Assembly: GCA_017305815.1 (NCBI GenBank)
Contig: JAFKJZ010000599.1
Coordinates: 1-8,173 of the forward strand
DNA length: 8,173 bases
Reading direction: 5' to 3'
Source: Hyphomicrobiales bacterium
GTDB lineage: Bacteria; Pseudomonadota; Alphaproteobacteria; Rhizobiales; Kaistiaceae
Shown here: piece by piece, positions 1 to 7,081 of the stretch
How the letters are laid out: every line of letters starts with the position of its first letter
Position numbering within the stretch: the first letter of the stretch is position 1
Translations under genes and position numbers: made by a program
Notes under the pieces: model-generated
Databases searched by the model: none
Told to the model about the DNA's origin: nothing
The model's input: only the letters and a program-made list of their open reading frames with translations

Positions 1-517
1 CCAGGCGGCGGGCGAACTGCTGGACCGGCTGGTTGTCGTGCAGCGTGCGGAAATATTCGTTCTGCGCGGCGACGTAGTCCGCGCAGGCGCCGATCGCTAC
101 CAACTCGTTCTGTCCGATCGTCATGTCGGCGATCCGTTCATTGCCGGCGTCGAGGTCGAAGGCCCAGCCGCCCGCGACCTGCTTCAGCGGAATCGGGAAC
201 GGCCAATGATCGGCGCCGTAGGTCAGCACCTTGGCTCCTCCGTCGCCGTCGGTGACCGCGCTGCCGTCGCCCGCGAGCACCAGAAAATCGGACAGACGCT
301 GCTTGTCGACCGCCTCGTCGCCGGACGCGATCAGTTCCCTCGCGCCGTCACCGAAGATCTTGTCGAGCATGCCTCTTTCCGGCGCCTTGGCGGCGGCGAC
401 GAGGGCGGTGGAAGCGGCCTCCGGCGAGGGAAAGACTTCCTGCGCGCGGGCCTGATGGCTGAAGAGGACGACGCCGGCAAGCAGGGCGCCAAGCGTGGAC
501 AGGGCTTTCTTCTGCAT
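1..517 (-). CDS. DUF2950 family secreted protein (partial, C-terminus cut by window edge)
   Basis: I recognise this as a DUF2950 protein, a family of unknown function usually encoded directly beside a DUF3300 gene, as here. The 172 visible residues begin with a signal peptide: KK at residues 3-4, a hydrophobic core at about 5-20 and a likely cleavage after ARA (23-25), so the product is expected in the periplasm or envelope. The mature part shows family hallmarks: an N-terminal FPSPEAA segment (29-35), a GDGGAKVL stretch, the conserved WPFPIPL block (105-111), and the following GGWAFD...IGQNELVAI region. Family members are usually near 300 residues, so roughly the last 40% lies outside the window. 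The ATG at 515-517 is chosen because a GAGGAG Shine-Dalgarno lies 7 bases upstream, overlapping the stop of the preceding gene. This arrangement implies co-transcription and probably translational coupling. The family call is confident; the biochemical role is unknown. Confidence 0.88.
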   Translation of the reverse strand, partial: MQKKALSTLGALLAGVVLFSHQARAQEVFPSPEAASTALVAAAKAPERGMLDKIFGDGARELIASGDEAVDKQRLSDFLVLAGDGSAVTDGDGGAKVLTYGADHWPFPIPLKQVAGGWAFDLDAGNERIADMTIGQNELVAIGACADYVAAQNEYFRTLHDNQPVQQFARRL

Positions 518-524
518 GACCGTT

Positions 525-530
525 CTCCTC
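525..530 (-). promoter_or_regulatory. Shine-Dalgarno of the DUF2950 gene, overlapping the DUF3300 stop
   Basis: On the minus strand GAGGAG sits 7 bases before the ATG at 515-517 and shares its first bases with the TGA stop (529-531) of the upstream gene. A ribosome terminating there would cover the next start site, which favours coupled translation of the two secreted proteins. Confidence 0.75.
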
Positions 531-1899
531 AGTGCCGACCGCGTCCGCCACGATGCATCTGGCGACCACCGCCGCCGCCGCGATGCATCTGGGGCCGTCC
601 GCCTCCGCCGCGGTGCATCTGCTGCGGTCGCCCGCCGCCGGAATGGGCCTGCGGCCTGGGCGGTGACTTCCGGCTGGAGGCGCCGCGGTTGGAGATCGCC
701 TTGGATCCCTTGCCGCCCACCTTGGCGTTGCTGAAGGCGGTGTCTTTGGCGGGCTTTTTCACCGCCTTGTTGGCGCCGCCGGCGGGGCGCTGCCCCTTGT
801 TGGCGACAGCCGGGCGATCCGGACGATCCGGACGATTGCCCGCGTTCGGGCGATTGCCGATGTCCGGGCGGTTGCCGGCATTCGGGCGATCGAGGCCCGG
901 ACGATTGCCCACCCCGGGGTGGTTGCCGCCGCCCGGTCCGTGCGGGCGATTGGCGAGGCCGGGCTTGCTGCCTTGGCCGGGCCGGTAGCGGTCGCCGTCG
1001 GGACGCCAGGGGCGCATGCCACCGCCGATGTTGATGTCGTTGCCGATGTTGATGTTGTTGCCGCCGCCCGGGCGATAGCCCGGATAGCCCGGCCAGCGCG
1101 GCGGGTAGACCCAGCCATGCCCCCAGTCCCAGGCATTGTCGATGGCGATGCCGACGGCGACGGCGGTGCCGAAACCGATGACCCCCGCCGCGAGCGCGCC
1201 GCCATTGTCGTAATAGACCGTTGCCGGATCGTAGGTCGGCACATAGATGACGCCCGGATCGGTCGGCTCGATGGCGACATACTGGTTGCCACCCTGTTCC
1301 TGGACGGTGACCTTCTGTTCCTTGGTGGTCTTGAGCGATCCGGCCTTCTGCGCTTCCAGGCGCAGCGTCTGGATCATGGCGGCGACGTCGTCCGGCTGGT
1401 TCACGAAGGCGTCGCCGAGATCCGTCGTCATGTCGAGGTCGTCGTTCAGCTTGGCGATGATATCAGGGAAGCGGACCAGCGCCTTGACGGTCGGGTCCCA
1501 GCCCTGCGTATCGGCGCCGGAGAAGTCGCCCTTGGCGACGGCGGCCTTGTTCTTGCCGATCCAGCGGGAAGCCTGCACGATATCAACCGGATAGGCGCAG
1601 GCGGGAAGCAGTTGCGCCAGCAACGCATCCGGGTAGAGCGCGATGGGCGCCAGGAGCTTGCGCAGTTCGTCCTGCGTGAACACGTCGCTCGGGGCGGCCT
1701 CGTCAGAGGGCGCCTCGGCGGGCGCGGCCGCGGCTGGAGCGGGCTGGGCCGGCGCTGGGCTCTCCGGAGCCGGCGCCTGCGTCGTCGGCGTTTCCGCCGC
1801 TCGAACCGATATCGTCGTCGTGGCGAGAGAGGTTGCCGCGAGCAAGATGAACCCGATCGCCCGCAAGCCGGCGCCGCTTGACCTAGCAAGCATCTGCAT
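529..1899 (-). CDS. DUF3300 family secreted protein with repetitive Gly/Pro/Arg/His-rich tail
   Basis: This is a DUF3300 protein of unknown function. Residues 1-34 are a signal peptide with a hydrophobic core at about 14-27 and cleavage near VRA|AE. Residues 36-72 form a Pro/Ala/Glu linker typical of envelope proteins. The DUF3300 domain runs from about 73 to 232 and contains the hallmark LLAPIALYPDALLAQLLPA block (82-100), WDPTVKALVRFPDI and TTDLG. A hydrophobic Gly/Ala stretch follows (233-255), then a Trp/Tyr/Pro/Gly segment, a run of Asn-Arg-Pro repeats (314-362), a basic Lys-rich part, and a His/Arg/Gly tail ending in three MHRGG units. The annotated ATG (1897-1899) has GGGGGA only 2 bases upstream. 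A second in-frame ATG at 1891-1893 (MLARSSG) has that site 8 bases away and is equally plausible. The gene leads the unit with the DUF2950 gene. Family assignment is firm; an envelope-structural or stress role is only a guess. Confidence 0.9.
   Translation of the reverse strand: MQMLARSSGAGLRAIGFILLAATSLATTTISVRAAETPTTQAPAPESPAPAQPAPAAAAPAEAPSDEAAPSDVFTQDELRKLLAPIALYPDALLAQLLPACAYPVDIVQASRWIGKNKAAVAKGDFSGADTQGWDPTVKALVRFPDIIAKLNDDLDMTTDLGDAFVNQPDDVAAMIQTLRLEAQKAGSLKTTKEQKVTVQEQGGNQYVAIEPTDPGVIYVPTYDPATVYYDNGGALAAGVIGFGTAVAVGIAIDNAWDWGHGWVYPPRWPGYPGYRPGGGNNINIGNDINIGGGMRPWRPDGDRYRPGQGSKPGLANRPHGPGGGNHPGVGNRPGLDRPNAGNRPDIGNRPNAGNRPDRPDRPAVANKGQRPAGGANKAVKKPAKDTAFSNAKVGGKGSKAISNRGASSRKSPPRPQAHSGGGRPQQMHRGGGGRPQMHRGGGGGRQMHRGGRGRH
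551..640 (-). repeat. Three 30-base tandem units encoding the MHRGG tail of the DUF3300 protein
   Basis: On the plus strand CGATGCATCTGG begins at 551 and again at 581, and CGGTGCATCT at 611, an exact 30-base period. The units encode imperfect 10-residue repeats of the form QMHRGGGGRP at residues 421-456. The array stays in frame, so copy-number change would lengthen or shorten the tail without breaking the gene. Confidence 0.8.
814..960 (-). repeat. Degenerate Asn-Arg-Pro coding repeats in the DUF3300 protein
   Basis: Residues about 314-362 consist of repeated GNRPN, GNRPD and GNRPG motifs with interspersed DRP units. In DNA these appear as recurring CGGGCGATTGCC-like words spaced 18 to 21 bases apart. 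The segment is low-complexity, basic and probably disordered, and lies between the folded DUF3300 domain and the Lys-rich part. Confidence 0.7.
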
Positions 1900-1928
1900 T
1901 TCCCCCAGGGGTCCAGTGTCACCAGAAC

Positions 1929-1940
1929 GGCAATATTGCC
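1929..1940. promoter_or_regulatory. Perfect 12-base palindrome over the putative -10 region (possible operator)
   Basis: GGCAATATTGCC is a perfect dyad located 30 bases upstream of the DUF3300 start. A related half-matching word, GGTAATTGCC, occurs at 1950-1959. Dyads over a -10 box are common repressor sites, but a 12-base palindrome can also occur by chance. Confidence 0.3.
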
Positions 1941-1961
1941 TTACGACATGGTAATTGCCAA
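1932..1961 (-). promoter_or_regulatory. Candidate promoter of the DUF3300-DUF2950 unit
   Basis: Read on the minus strand, TTGGCA (1956-1961, 5 of 6 matches to TTGACA) is followed after 18 bases by AATATT (1932-1937, 4 of 6 to TATAAT). A start site near 1925 would leave a leader of about 25 bases before the ATG. The surrounding 1930-2010 stretch is clearly AT-richer than the rest of the window, as expected for a promoter. The -10 element lies inside a perfect palindrome, GGCAATATTGCC (1929-1940). No experiment supports this; it is a consensus match only. Confidence 0.4.
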
Positions 1962-2125
1962 ATCCAATGTTTAAGGATGGAAAATACTTATTTAGAAAAT
2001 TCCTTTGAACTGGTTCCAGTCAATCAGGGGGACTTCACAATCCTGGCGTCTCCCTCTTCCTTCCTCTGGTAGAGGCTCCGCCGGAGCAGGCTGGATGCGG
2101 GTGCGTGCCGCCGACCACGGCTTCG
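1962..2125. other. Intergenic stretch between aspA and the DUF3300 gene
   Basis: No gene is supported here. The part up to about 2010 is AT-rich and includes the inverted repeat AAATACTTATTT (1982-1993). A compact perfect dyad, GCTCCG-C-CGGAGC (2075-2087), lies 38 bases past the aspA stop and could be a weak transcription stop for aspA. However, no T-run follows it on the minus strand, so I do not call it a terminator. Confidence 0.4.
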
Positions 2126-3487
<1,362 letters not shown>

Positions 3488-3706
3488 GCTGGATCCGATC
3501 GATCAGCTGCGAGGGCTCCATTGGATACGCAAGTTCATGCGGCGGCAAGCGGTCCGGCGACGCCATTGCGCCTCGTGGTAGTGACGGCGTCGTAACACAA
3601 TCTTCAGCAGCTTTGGCCATACGAGATTAACCAAGACGTTCGGGCGGCGATTGCAGTCCGGGGCGCCTTGCCAGTCGAGTATGCGTTCCGGAGTAATCCT
3701 GCCTTG
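3488..3706. other. Divergent intergenic region between aspA and the MipA-like gene
   Basis: These 219 bases must hold the promoters of the two divergent genes. I could not find convincing -35/-10 pairs on either strand. A 7-base inverted repeat, CGACGCC (3558-3564) and GGCGTCG (3586-3592), is separated by 21 bases and is only a weak regulatory candidate. Nothing else is evident. Confidence 0.35.
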
Positions 3707-4522
3707 ATGCGACGTCAGACCGCCAGCGCGCTGGCTGCCTCTCTTCTTTCCCTCGCCGTCATTGTTTCCGCCCATGCCGCCGAGCGGCGTCCCTATGGCG
3801 ATGTCGACCTCGTCATCGAGCTCGGCGCCGGCGGCAAGGTCGAGCCCCGCTTCCTCGGCTCGAAGGACCTGCTGTTCTCGCCCTATCCGATCGTTTCGAT
3901 GTCCTATTTCCGTCTGCCCGGCGTGTTCGAGCTCGGCGGCGGCCCGAAGACGGCGCTGAATTTCGGGCCGTCCTTCCGCATCATCGGCGAGCGCGACCCC
4001 AGCGACGAGCCGGGCCTCGCCGGCACGCGAAAACTCGACGCGACCTATGAGCTCGGCGTCAAGGCCGGCTATGAGTTCAATTTCGATCCCGTCTATGGCG
4101 CGGAAGTGCTGGGCGAGATCCGCGGCGCCTTCGGCGAGGCGAGCGGCGTCGTCGGCAGCTTCGGCGCCGACGCCATCGTCCGCCCGACCAAGCAGGTCGA
4201 ACTCAAGATCGGACCACGCGCGAATTTCGGCTCCAGCGGCTTCACCGGCACCTATTTCAATGTCTCGGAGGCCGAGAGCATCGCCAGCGGCGGTAACCTC
4301 GCCGCCTATGACGCCGGCGGCGGCATCTATTCGGTCGGCCTCAAGGCGTCGGCGCGCTACGAGTTCAAGCCGGACTGGTTCCTGAACGCGGATGCCGGCT
4401 ATGACCGCTTCGTCGGCGACGCCAAGGATTCGCCGATCGTGGCGACCGCCGGCAGCGAGAACCAGTTCACCGTCGGCCTCGGCATCTCGAAACGCTTTTC
4501 CGTCGACCTCTTTCGCGACTGA
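3707..4522 (+). CDS. MipA/OmpV family outer-membrane protein
   Basis: The 271-residue product matches the MipA/OmpV family of outer-membrane beta-barrels, named after an E. coli protein that bridges a murein hydrolase and a synthase; many relatives behave as small porins. A signal peptide is clear: MRRQ, a hydrophobic core at about 6-20, and AHA before the mature AERRPYGD. Family blocks include ELGAGGKVEPRFLGS, the SPYPIVS segment, the alternating-strand middle, YFNVSEAESIASG, AAYDAGGGIYSVGL and GDAKDSPIVATAGSENQFTVGLGISKRF. This last strand usually ends the protein in an aromatic residue. Here seven further residues (SVDLFRD) follow the expected terminal Phe, which is unusual for the barrel-assembly signal. 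The ATG at 3707 is chosen because the signal peptide begins there; GGAG at 3690-3693 is rather far away. TTG at 3704 and at 3668 are in-frame alternatives. The substrate or partner is unknown. Confidence 0.85.
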   Translation: MRRQTASALAASLLSLAVIVSAHAAERRPYGDVDLVIELGAGGKVEPRFLGSKDLLFSPYPIVSMSYFRLPGVFELGGGPKTALNFGPSFRIIGERDPSDEPGLAGTRKLDATYELGVKAGYEFNFDPVYGAEVLGEIRGAFGEASGVVGSFGADAIVRPTKQVELKIGPRANFGSSGFTGTYFNVSEAESIASGGNLAAYDAGGGIYSVGLKASARYEFKPDWFLNADAGYDRFVGDAKDSPIVATAGSENQFTVGLGISKRFSVDLFRD

Positions 4523-4690
4523 ACCATCGGTTCTCCCCCTCGAATTCCGGCCGTGTCCGCTTGACGTTGGCGCGGCCGACTGCTCGACTTGACGGGAAAA
4601 CTGCGGGCCGGTCCGACGCGCCAACGGGACCGGTCGTGGCGCATCCTGGGATGCCGCCGGCGCAGCCTGACAAGACGAGGGAGAGAGACG
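4523..4690. other. Intergenic region upstream of the oxidoreductase gene
   Basis: A short hairpin, GAACC-ATC-GGTTC (4521-4533), overlaps the stop of the MipA-like gene and is followed by TCCCCCTC. It is too weak to call a terminator. A TTGACG word at 4561 has only a poor -10 partner (TCGACT, 17 bases on). The two plus-strand genes may therefore be co-transcribed or not; the sequence does not decide. Confidence 0.3.
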
Positions 4691-5737
4691 ATGACACTTC
4701 GCAGGGGCGCCCTTGTCGGGTGCGGTTTTTTCGCGCGCAACCACCTGAATGCCTGGGGCGAACTCGCCGACCGCGCTGAAATCGTGGCGGTCTGCGACGT
4801 CGACGGCGAGAAGGCGGCAGCCGCCGCGGCCGATTTCAACATTCCGGCCTTCTATACCGATTTCGAGAAGATGCTGGCGACGGAGAAGCCCGATTTCGTC
4901 GACATCGTCACCACGGCGCCGTCGCACCGGGCGCTGGTCGAGGCCTGCGCCCGACATGGCGTGGCCGCGGTCGTGCAGAAGCCGCTGGCGCCCGACTGGG
5001 CCGATTGCTGCGCGCTGGTCGACGCCATGGACAAGGCCGGCCGGCCGCTGATGGTGCATGAGAACTTCCGCTTCCAGGCACCGCTGCTGCGCGCCGCCGA
5101 GATCGCCCGCTCGGGCGCGCTGGGCGAACCGACCTGGGGCCGTTTCGCCTTCCGCACCGGCTATGACATCTACAAGGGCCAGCCCTATCTGGCCGAGGTC
5201 GATCGCTTCGTGCTGCTCGATATCGGCGTGCATGTGCTCGACGTCGCGCGCGTCTTCATGGGCGAGGCGACAAGCGTCTATTGCCTCGGCCAGGCGATCA
5301 AGCAGGGCATCAATGGCGAGGACCAGGCGACGGTGATGATGCGCCATGCCAACGGCGCCGTCAGCGTTTCCGAATGCAGCTATGCGAGCCGGCAGGAGCC
5401 GGACCTGTTCCCGCAGACGCTGATCCACTTCGAAGGCACCAAGGGTTCGATCCGGGTCGAGGCCGATTGCCGGCTGGTCGTCACCTCGCCGGAAGGCAAT
5501 TTCACCGAGATCGCCAAGCCGAAGCCGCTCTCCTGGGGCGGCGAGCCCTGGCTGCTCATCCAGGATAGCGTCGTCTCGACCCAGCGCCACTGGCTCGACA
5601 GCCTCGACGCGGGCAGCGTTCCGGCGACCTCCGGCCACGACAATCTCAACACCTTCGCGCTGGTCGAGGCAGCCTACAAGTCCATCGAGACGGGCGGGCC
5701 GGTCCAGCCGGAAACGTTCGAGGCAGTGCCGGCATAA
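4691..5737 (+). CDS. Gfo/Idh/MocA family NAD(P)-dependent oxidoreductase
   Basis: This family oxidises or reduces sugars, inositols and related polyols in the cytoplasm using NAD(P). The 348 residues show the two-domain layout: an N-terminal Rossmann fold with the GCGFFA nucleotide loop (10-15) and Asp36 at the end of strand two, which suggests NAD preference. The family VVQKPLAP motif follows with catalytic Lys97 (94-101). The C-terminal sheet domain carries DIGVHVLD (177-184), the usual D-x-G-x-H-x-x-D active-site pattern with Asp177, His181 and Asp184. Length is typical and no defect is seen. The ATG at 4691 is preferred because AGGGAG (4678-4683) lies 7 bases upstream and the Rossmann fold starts immediately after. 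The frame is open further upstream, but that part does not resemble the family. There is no neighbouring sugar transporter or isomerase to reveal the substrate. A strong hairpin follows the stop, so transcription probably ends there. Confidence 0.88.
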   Translation: MTLRRGALVGCGFFARNHLNAWGELADRAEIVAVCDVDGEKAAAAAADFNIPAFYTDFEKMLATEKPDFVDIVTTAPSHRALVEACARHGVAAVVQKPLAPDWADCCALVDAMDKAGRPLMVHENFRFQAPLLRAAEIARSGALGEPTWGRFAFRTGYDIYKGQPYLAEVDRFVLLDIGVHVLDVARVFMGEATSVYCLGQAIKQGINGEDQATVMMRHANGAVSVSECSYASRQEPDLFPQTLIHFEGTKGSIRVEADCRLVVTSPEGNFTEIAKPKPLSWGGEPWLLIQDSVVSTQRHWLDSLDAGSVPATSGHDNLNTFALVEAAYKSIETGGPVQPETFEAVPA

Positions 5738-5752
5738 CGCCTTTCGCCCGAT

Positions 5753-5805
5753 CCGGCGTCGCCTGTTCCAAGGAACCGGGCGGCGCCGGCAATTCCGTTT
5801 CTTGG
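5753..5805 (+). terminator. Strong hairpin terminator after the oxidoreductase gene
   Basis: Sixteen bases past the stop, CCGGCGTCGCC (5753-5763) pairs fully with GGCGGCGCCGG (5779-5789), using one G-T wobble. An inner stem, GTTCC-AA-GGAAC (5765-5776), extends it. The stem is followed by AATTCCGTTTCTT, which is T-rich for this genome but not a pure T-run. The position directly after a gene and before a new promoter candidate supports a rho-independent terminator. Confidence 0.6.
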
Positions 5806-5830
5806 AAGTCGCGCCCGGTCCGGCGATGAT
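5802..5830 (+). promoter_or_regulatory. Candidate promoter of the small four-cysteine protein gene
   Basis: TTGGAA (5802-5807) and GATGAT (5825-5830) are separated by exactly 17 bases and each matches 4 of 6 consensus positions. A start near 5837 would give a leader of about 25 bases containing the GGAG at 5849-5852. This is a modest match, made more plausible by its place between a terminator and a well-spaced ribosome-binding site. Confidence 0.33.
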
Positions 5831-5861
5831 TGCGCTCATGCAACGAGCGGAGATTTTCGAC

Positions 5862-6008
5862 ATGGCCAGCCCGACGAACAGCCCGGCTTCCGCCGCGCCG
5901 AGCGGCTGCGGCACGTGCCGGAACTGCAGCTCGCTGTTCTGGGGCATCGGCGCGGCCAGCGGACTTCGCTGCGTCGGCGAGGCCGGCAAGGGCAGGGCGG
6001 TTCGCTGA
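5862..6008 (+). CDS. Small four-cysteine protein of unknown function (48 residues)
   Basis: I do not recognise this protein with certainty. The 48 residues have a Ser/Pro/Ala-rich start, then CGTCRNC (Cys16, Cys19, Cys22), a hydrophobic SSLFWGIGAASG stretch, Cys37 in GLRCVG, and a basic end. The C-x2-C-x2-C...C arrangement could bind zinc or an iron-sulfur cluster, or form disulfides. The FWGIGAASG part is too short for a confident membrane helix. Evidence that it is real: GGAG at 5849-5852 is 9 bases before the ATG, and 44 of 48 sense codons end in G or C, as in the neighbouring genes. The 12 codons upstream in the same frame lack this bias, which favours this start over ATG 5826 or ATG 5838. 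It also sits after a terminator with its own promoter candidate. No partner gene is evident. It could still be a chance frame. Confidence 0.55.
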   Translation: MASPTNSPASAAPSGCGTCRNCSSLFWGIGAASGLRCVGEAGKGRAVR

Positions 6009-6036
6009 AGGCGGACGCACCGCGTCCAGCTCCGCC

Positions 6037-6062
6037 GTCCTCCTCGCCTTCGCGAGGATGAC
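6037..6062. repeat. Palindromic intergenic repeat (GTCxTCCTCGC hairpin)
   Basis: GTCCTCCTCGC (6037-6047) and GCGAGGATGAC (6052-6062) form an 11-base stem with one mismatch around a CTTC loop. The word resembles short palindromes that I recall as abundant between genes in Hyphomicrobiales; copy number in this genome cannot be seen here. Its position 29 bases after the small gene means it could also stop transcription of that gene. Confidence 0.55.
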
Positions 6063-6106
6063 GCCGGTTCAACGAACTTCGCGCGTCCCGAGAGGGGGAA
6101 AGCAAG

Positions 6107-6225
6107 CCCCTCACCCAACCCTCTCCCGCGAGCGGACGAGGGCTTTTCGGCCGGCATCCGTTATCGCTTCCGTGGCAGGCGGGCTCGCCCCCTCTCCCGT
6201 TTGCGGGAGATGGCGGGGGTGAGGG
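6107..6225. repeat. Long imperfect inverted repeat, CCCTCACCC...CTCCCGC type
   Basis: Arm 6107-6129 reads CCCCTCACCC followed by CCCTCTCCCGC. Arm 6203-6225 is its imperfect reverse complement, GCGGGAGATGG then CGGGGGTGAGGG. A nested hairpin, TCTCCCG-TTTG-CGGGAGA (6193-6210), lies in the right part. Elements of this wording are, to my knowledge, widespread non-coding intergenic repeats of alphaproteobacteria. The element sits between convergent genes, where it may also end transcription of the ABC operon coming from the right. Confidence 0.65.
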
Positions 6226-6283
6226 TCTTCAGGCGGGCATTCGGAATGGTGCGGGCAGGGTCGTCGGACGAATGTTCGACGCC

Positions 6284-7081
6284 TCAGCTCACCAGCAGCG
6301 CGTCGTCGTCGAGCGTCTGGCCGCCGCGGGCCTTGCGGAACATCTCGATCAGGTCCTCGATCGTCAGGTTTTTGCGGTTGTCGCCGACCACGTCGAGAAT
6401 GACCTTGCCGCCATGCAGCATGACGGTGCGGGTGCCGTAATCGAGCGCCTGGCGCATCGAATGGGTGACCATCATCGTCGTGAGCTTGTGCTTCTCGACC
6501 AGGGACTGGGTCAGCTCCATCACGAACTCGGCCATGCCGGGGTCGAGCGCGGCGGTATGCTCGTCGAGCAGCAGCACCTCGCTGCCGGCGAGCGTTGCCA
6601 TCACCAGCGACAGCGCCTGGCGCTGGCCGCCGGAGAGCAGGTCCATCCGGTCGTCCATGCGGTTCTCGAGGCCGAGCTTCAGCTCCGAGACGCGCGAGCG
6701 GAATTCGTCGCGCCGGTTGCTGCCGATGGCGAGGCCGAAGCCGCGACGGCTGCCGCGCGCGGCGGCGAGCGCCAGGTTTTCCTGGATTGTCAGCGCGCCG
6801 CAGCTGCCGGTCAGCGGGTCCTGGAAGACGCGGGCGACATATTTCGCGCGCTGGGCGGTAGCGATCCGGGTGACGTCGCGGCCGCCGATGGCGACGCGGC
6901 CCGAGGTCGGGATGACGTCGCCGGCCAGCACGCCGAGCATGGTCGACTTGCCGGCGCCGTTCGAGCCGATGACGGTGACGAAGGAACCCGCCTCGATGGC
7001 GAGGTCGAGGCCGGACAGCGCCTGCTTTTCGAGCGGCGTGCCGCGTCCGAAGACGACGGAGAGGTTGGAAAGCTCGATCAT
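6284..7081 (-). CDS. ABC transporter ATP-binding protein (COG1101 / TrpZ-like)
   Basis: This cytoplasmic ATPase drives the importer encoded with the two upstream genes. All ABC motifs are present in its 265 residues: Walker A GSNGAGKST (39-47), Q-loop Gln87 in FQDP, signature LSGGQRQ (149-155), Walker B VLLLDE (169-174) with catalytic Glu174, D-loop ALD (178-180) and switch His207 in VTHS. His175 directly after the Walker B glutamate, where most ABC proteins have Pro (DEHTAALDP), is typical as I recall of this uncharacterised-importer branch, which includes the streptococcal tryptophan importer TrpXYZ. Length is normal and no defect is seen. The ATG (7079-7081) overlaps the permease stop as ATGA, so the two are translationally coupled. 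It is the last gene of the operon, facing the palindromic repeats. The family is confident; the substrate is unknown. Confidence 0.92.
   Translation of the reverse strand: MIELSNLSVVFGRGTPLEKQALSGLDLAIEAGSFVTVIGSNGAGKSTMLGVLAGDVIPTSGRVAIGGRDVTRIATAQRAKYVARVFQDPLTGSCGALTIQENLALAAARGSRRGFGLAIGSNRRDEFRSRVSELKLGLENRMDDRMDLLSGGQRQALSLVMATLAGSEVLLLDEHTAALDPGMAEFVMELTQSLVEKHKLTTMMVTHSMRQALDYGTRTVMLHGGKVILDVVGDNRKNLTIEDLIEMFRKARGGQTLDDDALLVS

Noticed and set aside
551..640. Regular 30-base repeats considered as a CRISPR array
   Set aside because: There are only three units, no spacers, and they are in-frame coding repeats inside the DUF3300 gene.
38..988. Plus-strand open frame of 316 codons opposite the DUF2950 and DUF3300 genes
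   Set aside because: It is antisense to two signal-peptide proteins with family motifs; its Pro/Arg-rich translation mirrors the repeats of the other strand.
919..1881. Plus-strand open frame of 320 codons opposite the DUF3300 gene
   Set aside because: It is a shadow of the conserved DUF3300 domain; no ribosome-binding site or family resemblance is seen.
2075..2087. GCTCCG-C-CGGAGC dyad as an aspA terminator
   Set aside because: The stem is short with a one-base centre and no T-run follows on the minus strand.
4521..4533. GAACC-ATC-GGTTC hairpin as a terminator of the MipA-like gene
   Set aside because: It has only five pairs and is followed by C-rich sequence; it overlaps the stop codon.
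3503..6157. An 884-codon open frame on the minus strand crossing the MipA-like, oxidoreductase and small genes
   Set aside because: It is antisense to two well-supported proteins of different families, spans their intergenic regions and the terminator, and its translation is low-complexity Arg/Ala/Gly-rich without recognisable domains. Long stop-free antisense frames are common in GC-rich DNA.
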